Source: Bacteroidia bacterium
GTDB taxonomy: Bacteria > Bacteroidota > Bacteroidia > Cytophagales > Cyclobacteriaceae
Direction of reading: 5' to 3'
Assembly: GCA_030425425.1 (NCBI GenBank)
Contig: JAUIAO010000050.1
Location: forward strand, 1 to 46,778
DNA length: 46,778 nt
Shown here: piece by piece, positions 16,413-24,692 of the stretch
How the letters are laid out: every line of letters starts with the position of its first letter
How positions within the stretch are numbered: the stretch's first letter is position 1
Translations under genes and position numbers: made by a program
Notes under the pieces: generated by a model
Database searches by the model: none
Told to the model about the DNA's origin: nothing
What the model saw: only the letters and a program-made list of their open reading frames with translations

Positions 16413-16751
16413 TTAATCCAACTCGTTCTTTAAACTTTCAAGAAAACCTCTGACACGCTTCAATGAATGGATAAGCTCGATTTTGTTTTTCGCAGCATCT
16501 ACGTCGTTTTTGATAAAATCTCTGGCGCCTTGTAGAGTGAACCCTTTTTCTTTTACCAAATAGTAGATGAGTTTGACATTCTTGATGTCTTCTTTCGTGA
16601 ATTGACGATTGCCTTTTCGGTTTTTCTTTGGTTTGATGATATCAAATTCACCCTCCCAAAAACGAATAAGGGAAGTGGCTACTCCTAGCTCATCAGCTAC
16701 CTCACCAATGGTGAAGTATTTTTTCTCAATTTCTTTTTCCTTATAAGGCAC
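16413..16751 (-). CDS. MerR-family transcriptional regulator
   Basis: A 112-aa protein with a MerR-type winged helix: YFTIGEVADELGVATSLIRF then WEGEF (residues 12-36), and KKNRKGNRQFTKEDIKNVKL as the wing and second helix. The C-terminal 40 residues form a dimerisation helix. There is no cysteine in the effector region, so metal sensing is unlikely. The start codon is GTG (16751). It lies 11 bp after the CapA-like gene and 3 bp before dprA, an arrangement with dprA that I believe is common in Bacteroidota, though its targets are unknown. Confidence 0.9.
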   Translation of the reverse strand: MPYKEKEIEKKYFTIGEVADELGVATSLIRFWEGEFDIIKPKKNRKGNRQFTKEDIKNVKLIYYLVKEKGFTLQGARDFIKNDVDAAKNKIELIHSLKRVRGFLESLKNELD

Positions 16752-16762
16752 GGTGGTTCAAT

Positions 16763-17977
16763 TCAGCGTTGAAGATAGAAAATTCTACCCGCTTCGTCAA
16801 TCTTAATTTGATTTTCGGGCAAATCTTCTTCAGATAAATTTTTAATACTTTGTATTGCTCTATTTTGATCGTCTTTTCTAGGTCCTAAACTATATGATTG
16901 ATAAAACGAATGAATTTTTCCTTCGATAAACTTTCCTTCTGCGTCGGTCAAAATTTCAATAACAGGTGCTTCTGCGTTGACACCTCTGAGATTAAAACGT
17001 CCGTAGGTCAAAAAATTACCCAATGAGTAAGCGATGAATTTTTCTTTATATACCTCTATGGCTCTAACTACGTGTGGTCCATGACCTAAGATCAGATCAG
17101 CTCCATGGTCGATTAATTTGTGAGAAAATTCATAAATATTGCCACGATCTTCTCCGTAATAGAATTCACGCTCTTTTGTCAAATGCATATTTTTTGATCC
17201 TTCAGCTCCTCCATGTATGGAAACGATCACCATATCATTCAATGCATCCAATTCCTTAATTATTCGAATAGCACGTTCCTCGTCGTAGAAAGTGAGCGTA
17301 CCAGTATTTGGGGCAAACGCAACGAACCCCACTTTTAGGTGTCCGATTTTTGTACTGACGTAGGGTTTTTCTACCGCCCCAGCTGCCGCAATATCAAGGG
17401 AGTCCAGCATCTTTTGAGTGCTTTTACGGCCAGTTGCCCCAAAATCATTTGCATGATTGTTGGCTAAGCTAAGAAGATCAAAGCCTGCTTCTACCAGATT
17501 ACCACCTAATCTGGTTGGCATTTTAAACAGGTAGCAAACCTTTGGATTTGAACATTTCTTGGGTTCTCCTTCTCCATCCAGCATGGTACCCTCCAGATTA
17601 CCAAATGTGATGTCTGCCGATTTAAGTAAGTCACGAGTGTGATCCCAAAGATATTCTCCATTTCCTCCAGGGAGATAGCTTGAATTTGGAAATTTTGTAC
17701 CCATCATTATATCCCCTACAGCCATGATTTTTACAGTATCCGGGAGCAGTCTCTCTATCGCAATGTCAACTTCCTGAAAAAGTGAATCCAGGGTATCTCC
17801 TTTCTGAGTGATGAGATATTCTTTAGCAGGTTTACTCGAAGCTGAATCTAAAAACCGAAGAGAGTCCGAATAAGAAATGTTTTTTTGAGTAACCTGACTT
17901 CTTTGAAAGACTTTACAGCTTTCTAAAGTCAGTAAAAAAATAATAATCAATAAAAAACCTGTTCTGCCGTACTGCAT
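16763..17977 (-). CDS. CapA-family lipoprotein (poly-gamma-glutamate capsule-type metallophosphatase fold)
   Basis: A 404-aa protein. I chose the ATG at 17977 because it gives MQYGRTGFLLIIIFLLTLES followed by the lipobox cysteine C21; an in-frame TTG upstream is rejected. The PGA_cap domain shows MAVGDIMMGTKFP, GNLEGTMLD, LLSLANNHANDFGATG, MVIVSIHGGAE and DLILGHGPHVVRAIEVY with YSLGNFL, the metal-binding blocks of the CapA calcineurin-like fold. In Bacillus CapA acts in poly-glutamate capsule export, but many bacteria have lone CapA proteins of unknown role, and no capBC is here. It is first in the minus-strand run to dprA and has a candidate -7 element (17999-18006). Confidence 0.88.
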   Translation of the reverse strand: MQYGRTGFLLIIIFLLTLESCKVFQRSQVTQKNISYSDSLRFLDSASSKPAKEYLITQKGDTLDSLFQEVDIAIERLLPDTVKIMAVGDIMMGTKFPNSSYLPGGNGEYLWDHTRDLLKSADITFGNLEGTMLDGEGEPKKCSNPKVCYLFKMPTRLGGNLVEAGFDLLSLANNHANDFGATGRKSTQKMLDSLDIAAAGAVEKPYVSTKIGHLKVGFVAFAPNTGTLTFYDEERAIRIIKELDALNDMVIVSIHGGAEGSKNMHLTKEREFYYGEDRGNIYEFSHKLIDHGADLILGHGPHVVRAIEVYKEKFIAYSLGNFLTYGRFNLRGVNAEAPVIEILTDAEGKFIEGKIHSFYQSYSLGPRKDDQNRAIQSIKNLSEEDLPENQIKIDEAGRIFYLQR

Positions 17978-17998
17978 CTCTTCTAATTCTAAGGAGGC

Positions 17999-18006
17999 CA
18001 AAATTA
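17999..18006 (-). promoter_or_regulatory. Candidate -7 element of the capA-like operon
   Basis: On the minus strand TAATTTTG fits TAnnTTTG and would start RNA about 15 bases before the ATG at 17977. No -33 TTTG at the usual distance. The upstream gene's terminator (18057-18084) makes a new promoter necessary here. Confidence 0.4.
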
Positions 18007-18056
18007 GCAATAGCGATTAAGTACCGTATGGTGACTTATCCACAAGTTTTAGACAT

Positions 18057-18084
18057 TAAAAAAGCGACTCGTAGTGAGTCGCTT
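18057..18084 (-). terminator. Intrinsic terminator of the M23 peptidase gene
   Basis: AAGCGACTC (18062-18070) pairs perfectly with GAGTCGCTT (18076-18084) across a 5-base loop. Read on the minus strand the stem is followed by a run of T. It lies about 30 bp after the M23 gene stop. Confidence 0.85.
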
Positions 18085-18115
18085 AAGAATTAAAATTTCG
18101 TGTGTCTTGGTTCTT

Positions 18116-19099
18116 TTAATAAGATCCCAGAGCTTGATTCTCTATGGATGCCAATCTCAGCACTTCTTCATATTCATCTGGACTGATGTCCTTGTAGAAA
18201 TAGTGAATCGGGTTCACAGGCTTACCATCTATTTTCACTTCATAGTGAAGGTGCGGCGCTGTACTTTTGCCAGAGTTTCCTGAGTAAGCAATAAGTTCAC
18301 CTCTTTTTATTTTCTGACCAGTTTTCACTACAAACTCATTTAAGTGAGCATACTTAGTGATATATCCATAGCCATGATCTATTTCTATTTGTTTGCCATA
18401 ACCAGTGAAACTGGATCGCGTAAATTTTACTACTCCATCTCCTGTAGCATAAACTGGCGTTCCTTTTGGTAAAGAAAAATCTATTCCATTATGTTTTTTT
18501 GGTACTTTCAGGATTGGGTCCATTCTTGTTCCAAAACCACTAGATAGTCTTTTTAAGTCTTCATTAGAAACTGGTTGGATGGCCGGAAGTGAAGCCAACA
18601 TGTTTTCTTTATCCAAAGCAAGATTCATGATTTCATCATATGACTTGGTTTGAATGTACATTTGCTTTTTCAGTTGATCGATTTTCTTATAATTATCGAC
18701 TACCAGTTCTTCTCTTTCCAATCCTTTTTCTAGTAGGTTTCGATATCTGTTTGCTCCTCCGTACCCTGCTTTTCTAATTTCATCGGCAATAGGGTCGGCA
18801 CCCATGATTACGCGATAAACATTGTCATCACGCTCTTGGAGAGAAGCCAACATTTTATTGGCATCTTCTACTTCTTTACTAAGCAACTCGTAGTACATGC
18901 TCAGTTCCTGATTTTCTTTACGAAGAAGAGCTTCTTCTGGAGATTCGAAATATTTGGTGTAAATGACTACAATCCCTGCCGCCATTAGCAATGCCAGGGT
19001 CAAAAAACCCATTGCATTCCAAAAAATGTCCCATGAGGAAACGCGGATTCTTTCGTATCTGCAAGACTCAGTGTCGTAGTAGTACTTAATCCTGGCCAT
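18116..19099 (-). CDS. M23-family membrane-anchored metallopeptidase
   Basis: A 327-aa cell-wall peptidase or activator. A cytoplasmic N-terminus is followed by one transmembrane helix (about 25-48, AMGFLTLALLMAAGIVVIY), a coiled-coil stretch (about 55-170) and a LytM/M23 domain (about 185-305). Zinc ligands are intact: H203 and D207 in KKHNGIDFSLP and H285 in PHLHYEVK, with H252 in KYAHLN and H283 as further active-site histidines. This coiled-coil plus LytM layout resembles EnvC/MepM-like division and elongation factors. It is divergent from alaS across 128 bp and has its own terminator. Substrate, probably peptidoglycan cross-bridges, is inferred. Confidence 0.93.
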   Translation of the reverse strand: MARIKYYYDTESCRYERIRVSSWDIFWNAMGFLTLALLMAAGIVVIYTKYFESPEEALLRKENQELSMYYELLSKEVEDANKMLASLQERDDNVYRVIMGADPIADEIRKAGYGGANRYRNLLEKGLEREELVVDNYKKIDQLKKQMYIQTKSYDEIMNLALDKENMLASLPAIQPVSNEDLKRLSSGFGTRMDPILKVPKKHNGIDFSLPKGTPVYATGDGVVKFTRSSFTGYGKQIEIDHGYGYITKYAHLNEFVVKTGQKIKRGELIAYSGNSGKSTAPHLHYEVKIDGKPVNPIHYFYKDISPDEYEEVLRLASIENQALGSY

Positions 19100-19168
19100 A
19101 GATAAATCTTAGGTTAATTTCTTATTAGTTTTGCCCGCTGGTAAGACAAAATCTTGCGGCAAAGCTCG

Positions 19169-19188
19169 GTTTTTATCACTATAAAAAC
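19169..19188. promoter_or_regulatory. 20-bp inverted repeat between M23 gene and alaS
   Basis: GTTTTTAT-CACT-ATAAAAAC has perfect 8-bp arms and a 4-base centre, 39 bp before the alaS ATG. It could be an operator for either divergent gene or a weak leader hairpin. No T-box is recognisable. Confidence 0.35.
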
Positions 19189-19227
19189 AAATGCTTACCC
19201 GTAATGACTTAAAAGACAAATAGTTAC

Positions 19228-21861
19228 ATGAATTCCAAGGACATTCGTCAACAGTTTCTTGAATTTTTTAAATCAAAAACTCATAAAATAGTTCCCTCAG
19301 CACCAATCGTGGTACAGAATGATCCCACATTGATGTTTACCAATGCAGGGATGAATCAGTTTAAAGATTACTTCCTGGGTAACAAAATGCCTGAGTTTAG
19401 CCGTGTGGCAGATACTCAGAAATGCCTGAGGGTTTCCGGTAAGCACAATGACCTGGAGGAAGTAGGTTTAGATACCTATCACCATACCATGTTCGAGATG
19501 CTTGGCAACTGGTCATTTGGTGATTATTTCAAAAAAGAAGCCATCGAATGGGCATGGGAATTCCTGACTGACGTCTGCAAATTGCCTGCTGACAGAATGT
19601 ATGCCACTGTTTTTGAAGGTGACGCAGGTGAGAGTCTTGCCGCTGACGATGAAGCAAGAGGTTATTGGAAAGCTTTGATTCCAGAGGATAGGATCCTTAA
19701 TGGAAACAAGAAGGATAATTTTTGGGAAATGGGCGAAACTGGTCCGTGTGGTCCATGTTCTGAAATCCACATTGACTTGAGACCAGATGAAGATGTGGCC
19801 AAGCAATCAGGAAAGGAATTGGTGAATGCTGACCATCCACAAGTGGTGGAGATCTGGAACCTCGTATTTATGCAATTCAACCGGTTGGCTGATGGGTCTC
19901 TCAAAAACCTCCCGGCTCAGCATGTAGATACGGGAATGGGCTTTGAGCGACTTGCAATGGCTATCCAAAAAAAACAATCCAACTATGATACGGACGTTTT
20001 CCAACCTACCATTCAAACTATTGCTGCCAAGGCTGGAGTGAAATATGGAGAGGATGAGAAAATAGATATTGCCATACGAGTCATCTCTGATCACATTAGA
20101 GCAATCGCTTTCACCATTGCAGACGGACAGTTGCCAGGTAATGCAAAAGCTGGTTATGTAATCAGAAGGATTCTAAGAAGAGCAGTGCGCTATGGTTATA
20201 CTTTCCTCAATTTCCATGAGCCATTCCTAACCGATCTGGTGGAGTTACTGGCAGAACAATTCAAAGAAGTATTCCCTGAATTAGATGCGCAAAAGTCTTT
20301 TGTAGCCAAGGTGATTAGAGAGGAAGAGGTTTCTTTCTTGCGAACACTTGACAAAGGATTGAAGCGGTTTGAGGTGATCAAATCTGAATTGACAGGAAAA
20401 GTGATAGATGGTAAGACATCATTTGAATTATATGATACATATGGGTTTCCATTTGATCTCACATCATTAATTGCTCGTGAAAACGGTCTTTCGGTAGATG
20501 AGGCTGCATTCCAAAAGGAAATGGCTCAGCAAAAGGAAAGATCAAAGAGTGCGGCAAAGCAAAGTACAGGAGATTGGGTAGAAGTTGTTTCGGATGCTGA
20601 GTTGCCGGTATTCCTAGGGTATGAGCATTTAGAATCTTCTTGTAAAATCACTCGATACAGAAGGGTGGAGCAGAAAAACAAGGCATTCTATCAAATTGTG
20701 TTGGACCAAACTCCATTCTACGCGGAGAGTGGTGGACAGGTTGGTGATACAGGTGTATTGGAATCGGAAGATGAGAAAGTTTACATCTTCGACACCAAGA
20801 AAGAGAATGACTTGATCGTCCTGTATACTAAGGAATTACCAAAAAATATAGAAGCAGAATTTACCGCCAAGATAAATGCGGAGAAACGTAAATTGACAGA
20901 GAACAATCACTCAGCGACACACTTGCTACATGCGGCATTGAGAGAAGTTCTCGGAACTCACGTTCAGCAACGAGGATCTTTGGTCAACGATCAGGTGCTT
21001 CGTTTTGACTTTTCCCATTTCGCCAAAGTGACCGATGAGGAAATTGCTAAAATAGAAGTCATCGTGAACAAAAAAATCCGTGAGAATATTTCTCTGGATG
21101 AAAAGCGAAATGTGCCGATCGAAGATGCCAAAGCACTCGGTGCAATGGCACTCTTTGGAGAAAAATATGGAGAATTCGTTCGCGTAATTACCTTTGACAG
21201 AGATTACTCGGTGGAACTTTGTGGGGGAACCCACGTACCGGCAACAGGTCAAATTGGATTGTTGAAAATCGTCAGTGAAAGTTCGATTGCTGCTGGTGTA
21301 AGAAGGATAGAAGCAGTAACAGCTGACAAAGCGGAAGAGTATGTTGATAGTGAGATGGCTATATTGAGTGAAATCAGAGAATTACTCAAAAACCCAAAGG
21401 ATCCGAAAAAAGCTATACAATCTCTTTTAGAAGAAAAGACGCAATTACAAAAGAAAATCGACGACCTTAATCAGCAGCAGGGTAGTAACCTGAAAAAAGA
21501 GCTGATTGAGAAAGCCGAAGAAATAAACGGCGTGAAGGTAATCACCCAACAAGTACAATTACCTGACGCCAATGTACTCAAACAATTAACCTTCGAACTC
21601 AAAAATGATGTGCCCAATGTTCTAGTGATATTGGCTGCCAACCTTAATGAAAAACCAATGCTTAGTGTGATCATGTCAGATGCGCTGGTTCAGCAGTTTG
21701 GCCTGAATGCAGGCGAAATGGTGCGTACTATGGCTAAGGAAATCAAAGGTGGTGGTGGAGGTCAGCCATTTTATGCCACCGCTGGTGGTAAAGATGTGGG
21801 AGGCCTGGATAATGCACTGAATGTTGGAAAACAGATCATTCAAGACAAATTGAAATCTTGA
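19228..21861 (+). CDS. alaS: Alanyl-tRNA synthetase
   Basis: Charges tRNA-Ala. The 877-aa length is normal. The class II catalytic core has the motif-2 region (SGKHNDLEEVG, FEMLGNWSFGDYFKKEAIEW) and GFERLAMAI. The editing domain has the zinc site HSATH (H561, H565) and CGGTH (C665, H669), so deacylation of mischarged Ser/Gly should work. The C-Ala region ends with GGGGGQPFYATAGGKD. The ATG lies in an A-rich context without Shine-Dalgarno. It starts a plus-strand run with gatB, though a hairpin at 21885-21922 may separate them. Confidence 0.98.
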   Translation: MNSKDIRQQFLEFFKSKTHKIVPSAPIVVQNDPTLMFTNAGMNQFKDYFLGNKMPEFSRVADTQKCLRVSGKHNDLEEVGLDTYHHTMFEMLGNWSFGDYFKKEAIEWAWEFLTDVCKLPADRMYATVFEGDAGESLAADDEARGYWKALIPEDRILNGNKKDNFWEMGETGPCGPCSEIHIDLRPDEDVAKQSGKELVNADHPQVVEIWNLVFMQFNRLADGSLKNLPAQHVDTGMGFERLAMAIQKKQSNYDTDVFQPTIQTIAAKAGVKYGEDEKIDIAIRVISDHIRAIAFTIADGQLPGNAKAGYVIRRILRRAVRYGYTFLNFHEPFLTDLVELLAEQFKEVFPELDAQKSFVAKVIREEEVSFLRTLDKGLKRFEVIKSELTGKVIDGKTSFELYDTYGFPFDLTSLIARENGLSVDEAAFQKEMAQQKERSKSAAKQSTGDWVEVVSDAELPVFLGYEHLESSCKITRYRRVEQKNKAFYQIVLDQTPFYAESGGQVGDTGVLESEDEKVYIFDTKKENDLIVLYTKELPKNIEAEFTAKINAEKRKLTENNHSATHLLHAALREVLGTHVQQRGSLVNDQVLRFDFSHFAKVTDEEIAKIEVIVNKKIRENISLDEKRNVPIEDAKALGAMALFGEKYGEFVRVITFDRDYSVELCGGTHVPATGQIGLLKIVSESSIAAGVRRIEAVTADKAEEYVDSEMAILSEIRELLKNPKDPKKAIQSLLEEKTQLQKKIDDLNQQQGSNLKKELIEKAEEINGVKVITQQVQLPDANVLKQLTFELKNDVPNVLVILAANLNEKPMLSVIMSDALVQQFGLNAGEMVRTMAKEIKGGGGGQPFYATAGGKDVGGLDNALNVGKQIIQDKLKS

Positions 21862-21884
21862 TTGATTTCCTCATGTAGATGGGG

Positions 21885-21922
21885 GTAAAACCAGTAGATA
21901 ATATTTGGTTTTACAGTTTTTT
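21885..21922 (+). terminator. Probable terminator between alaS and gatB
   Basis: GTAAAACCA (21885-21893) pairs perfectly with TGGTTTTAC (21906-21914) over a 12-base loop; AG then six T (21917-21922) follow. It lies 24 bp after alaS and ends 21 bp before gatB, leaving little room for a separate gatB promoter, so partial read-through is likely. Confidence 0.5.
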
Positions 21923-21943
21923 ACAGACACAAAATTGAGTTAG

Positions 21944-23410
21944 ATGATTTCAGAAGAAGTGAGGTCGAAATATCAGCTGGTGGTGGGCCTGGAAGTTCAC
22001 GCACAGTTACAGACCAAATCGAAGATTTTTTGTGGGGACAGCAATTCATTTGGTGATCCACCGAATACCAACATCAGTGCCATTTCACTCGGTCATCCGG
22101 GGGCTATGCCAAAGCTGAATAAAAAGGCTGTAGAATATGCTATCAAAATGGGCTTGGCATGTCAGTCTAAAATCAGCGAATTCCAGTTCTTTGATCGTAA
22201 GAATTATTTCTATCCTGATTTGCCGAAAGGCTATCAGGTCACCCAGGACAAGACACCTATTTGTGTCGGAGGAACGGTTCCGGTAAAGTTTGGGGAAGAA
22301 CAAGTCTCGGAGGTTATCTTGAATAGAATTCATTTAGAAGAAGATGCCGGGAAATCCATTCATACTGAAGATCATTCTGACACCTTTATAGACCTAAATC
22401 GTGCCGGAACTCCGCTTATTGAGATTGTGACCGAACCAGTCATTCATTCCGCTGAAGAGGCCGGGACTTTTTTGACAGAAGTCCGTAAAATGGTGAGATT
22501 CTTGGAAATTTGTGATGGGAATATGGAGGAAGGATCATTGCGCTGTGATGCCAATGTATCTGTGATGCTTCATGGAGCGAAGGAATTTGGTAAGAAAGTG
22601 GAGGTGAAGAATATGAACTCCATAAAGAACGTGGTGAAAGCTATCCTCCATGAGCGTGATCGTCAAATAGGACTTATTGAAGCTGGTGGAGAAGTGATCA
22701 GTGAAACAAGAACGTATGATCCAGATACCGGAGATTCGTTTGGTATGCGTACCAAGGAAGAACTCAATGATTACAGGTACTTTCCTGAGCCGGATCTCAG
22801 CCCATTAAGAATTACCAATGAATGGCTTCAGGAAATTAAGGATAACATGCCAATGCTGTCTTCTGAGTATATTCGGAAGTTTAAAGATACTTATGGCTTG
22901 AAGGAAAGTGACGCTCAGGTACTGGCTGATCAGCGGGATATGGCCCATTTTTTCGATGAATTATGTAAGATTACGAAGAACTATAAAGCTGCTGCCAATT
23001 GGATAATGGGCCCGTTTAAATCCTATTTGAATGAAAAAGGATTGTCTGTTGTAGAATCTGAAATTTCTGCAAACCAAATTGCACAAATCATCGAATTGGT
23101 AGATGAAGGAAAGTTGAGTTTTTCTACGGCAAGTCAGCAGTTATTCCCATATTTGATCAATCATCCACTCGAAACTGCACAAGAAGCAGCTCAGCATTTG
23201 AATTTATTTCAAGATTCCAATGTTGACTCTATTCAAACTATTATTAATGAAGTGCTCATAAACCAACCAGACAAAGTGAAAGCTTATAAAAAGGGTAAAA
23301 AAGGCCTTCTGGGGATGTTTATGGGAGAAGTGATGAAAAAATCAAAAGGAAAAGCGGACCCCAAAGTGGCCAATAAATTACTTCGGGATTCTTTAGAAAC
23401 AGTTAATTGA
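21944..23410 (+). CDS. gatB: Asp-tRNA(Asn)/Glu-tRNA(Gln) amidotransferase subunit B
   Basis: GatB is the kinase/tRNA-binding subunit of the GatCAB complex, which converts Glu-tRNA(Gln) and Asp-tRNA(Asn) to the amides using ammonia from GatA. Length 488 aa is normal. Diagnostic blocks are VVGLEVHAQLQTKSKIFC (N-terminal catalytic cradle), the aspartyl/glutamyl signature FDRKNYFYPDLPKGYQVTQ, DLNRAGTPLIEIVTEP, GSLRCDANVSV and EVKNMNSIKNV. The C-terminal YqeY-like tail domain (about 330-485) has the usual GLLGMFMGEVMKKSKGKADP end. gatA and gatC are not adjacent, as is common in this phylum. Confidence 0.98.
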   Translation: MISEEVRSKYQLVVGLEVHAQLQTKSKIFCGDSNSFGDPPNTNISAISLGHPGAMPKLNKKAVEYAIKMGLACQSKISEFQFFDRKNYFYPDLPKGYQVTQDKTPICVGGTVPVKFGEEQVSEVILNRIHLEEDAGKSIHTEDHSDTFIDLNRAGTPLIEIVTEPVIHSAEEAGTFLTEVRKMVRFLEICDGNMEEGSLRCDANVSVMLHGAKEFGKKVEVKNMNSIKNVVKAILHERDRQIGLIEAGGEVISETRTYDPDTGDSFGMRTKEELNDYRYFPEPDLSPLRITNEWLQEIKDNMPMLSSEYIRKFKDTYGLKESDAQVLADQRDMAHFFDELCKITKNYKAAANWIMGPFKSYLNEKGLSVVESEISANQIAQIIELVDEGKLSFSTASQQLFPYLINHPLETAQEAAQHLNLFQDSNVDSIQTIINEVLINQPDKVKAYKKGKKGLLGMFMGEVMKKSKGKADPKVANKLLRDSLETVN

Positions 23411-23508
23411 AAAATGAAAACAGACTTTGTCTGATTTGTAATTGAGTCAGATAGGAATCTTCATTACTACGAGTGCCTATTTTCGGACAAAGTCGCAAAT
23501 TTAAACGG

Positions 23509-24630
23509 ATGAAAAAACTAAGTATTGTTATTCTGGTCATCGCTTTGGTGATTGCCGGGTGTGGTGAAAATCAGAATCAATCCACTAATGGAGTTCATAT
23601 CACCGGAAAAGTAGAAAGACCTATCGAAGGTGAGGATGTAGTGATCGCCAAATTCGGTGGAACTGGATGGCAGCCTGTAGATACTATAGAAGTGGCACCA
23701 TCTGGGGAGATGGATTTTTATGTGGATGTAAAAAGTGCGGATTTTTATAGAATCAGCTTTTATAATCGTCAGATGGTCAACATGGTTTTGGACAGTCTGA
23801 CAGAGGAGGTTGAAATCATGCTTGAGGGAGACAATCCACAGGGAGAAGTCTCAATCAAAGGGTCAAAACATACAGCTTATATTCAGCAAATAGAAGGAAA
23901 ACTTAAAGATCAGCAAACTGACCTACAGGATTTGAATGCTCAGGCTCGTGAGGCCAGTCAAAATCAGGATAACGCAACGCTTGATCGCTTGAGAGAAGAA
24001 TATTTCGACTTGATGCGGGTTCGTCAGGAGGAATTTAAAGAATACCTGTGGAGTATTACACCGTCTCTTGCGGTGGCGTTTGGTTTAGAATCACTTCCGT
24101 TTGAAGAGCATTATTCGTTTTATGATAGTATTGGCCAGAAGCTGATTGCGGCATATCCGAATCATGATTACGCTAAACAATTAGTAGATAGGGTAGATGG
24201 AGCCAGAAAACTGGCTATCGGAGCAGTCGCTCCGGAAATCTCATTACCAAGCCCAGATGGAGAAGAAGTGAAATTGAGCTCACTTAGGGGTAACTATGTG
24301 TTGATTGACTTTTGGGCGGCATGGTGTCGACCATGTAGGGCTGAGATGCCAAATGTGGTAAGACTTTACGATCAGTACGGAGATGAAAATTTTGAGATTT
24401 ATGGGGTGTCACTAGATAAGACAAGAGACGCATGGCTGAAAGCAATAGAATCGGATGGCTTGACCTGGATTCATGTTTCGGACCTTAAGTATTTCAATTC
24501 TGAAGCCGCATCTACCTATCAGATTGAGGGCATCCCTGCTACTTATTTGTTAGATCCAGATGGAAAAATCATTGCTAAAGGACTAAGAGGTCAGGCATTG
24601 GCAGCTAAACTCGCTGAGATATTTGGATGA
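23509..24630 (+). CDS. TlpA/ResA-like thioredoxin lipoprotein with DUF4369-type N-terminal domain
   Basis: A 373-aa periplasm-facing lipoprotein. I chose the ATG at 23509 because it gives MKKLSIVILVIALVIAGC with lipobox cysteine C18; an in-frame ATG 36 bp upstream would put charged residues ahead of it. Residues about 25-130 form the beta-rich DUF4369 domain common in Bacteroidota, followed by a helical linker (about 125-225). The C-terminal AhpC/TSA-thioredoxin domain (about 235-373) has the redox motif in FWAAWCRPCRAEMP (C273, C276) and the cis-Pro loop IEGIPATYLLD. It probably reduces disulfides in exported proteins or cytochromes; the partner is unknown. No RBS is visible. Transcription should end at the hairpin inside the convergent neighbour (24711-24736). 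Confidence 0.9.
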   Translation: MKKLSIVILVIALVIAGCGENQNQSTNGVHITGKVERPIEGEDVVIAKFGGTGWQPVDTIEVAPSGEMDFYVDVKSADFYRISFYNRQMVNMVLDSLTEEVEIMLEGDNPQGEVSIKGSKHTAYIQQIEGKLKDQQTDLQDLNAQAREASQNQDNATLDRLREEYFDLMRVRQEEFKEYLWSITPSLAVAFGLESLPFEEHYSFYDSIGQKLIAAYPNHDYAKQLVDRVDGARKLAIGAVAPEISLPSPDGEEVKLSSLRGNYVLIDFWAAWCRPCRAEMPNVVRLYDQYGDENFEIYGVSLDKTRDAWLKAIESDGLTWIHVSDLKYFNSEAASTYQIEGIPATYLLDPDGKIIAKGLRGQALAAKLAEIFG

Positions 24631-24654
24631 GATTGTCAATCTGATCTTCTAAAT

Positions 24655-24692
24655 TCTCCCCTTCACAGGGGAGATGCCGAAGGCAGAGGGGT
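24655..24692. repeat. REP-like palindromic element
   Basis: The 38-bp stretch holds two adjacent perfect hairpins, CTCCCC-TTCACA-GGGGAG (24656-24673) and TGCC-GAA-GGCA (2475-85 of this line, 24675-24685), then GAGGGG. It is much richer in GC than its surroundings and fills the gap between two convergent genes. It strongly resembles short dispersed palindromes that I recall from many Bacteroidota genomes. Only one copy was noticed in this window. Confidence 0.5.

Noticed and set aside
23421-23433. CAGAC-TTT-GTCTG hairpin after gatB as terminator
   Set aside because: Only 5 bp, without a following U-run; too weak to call.
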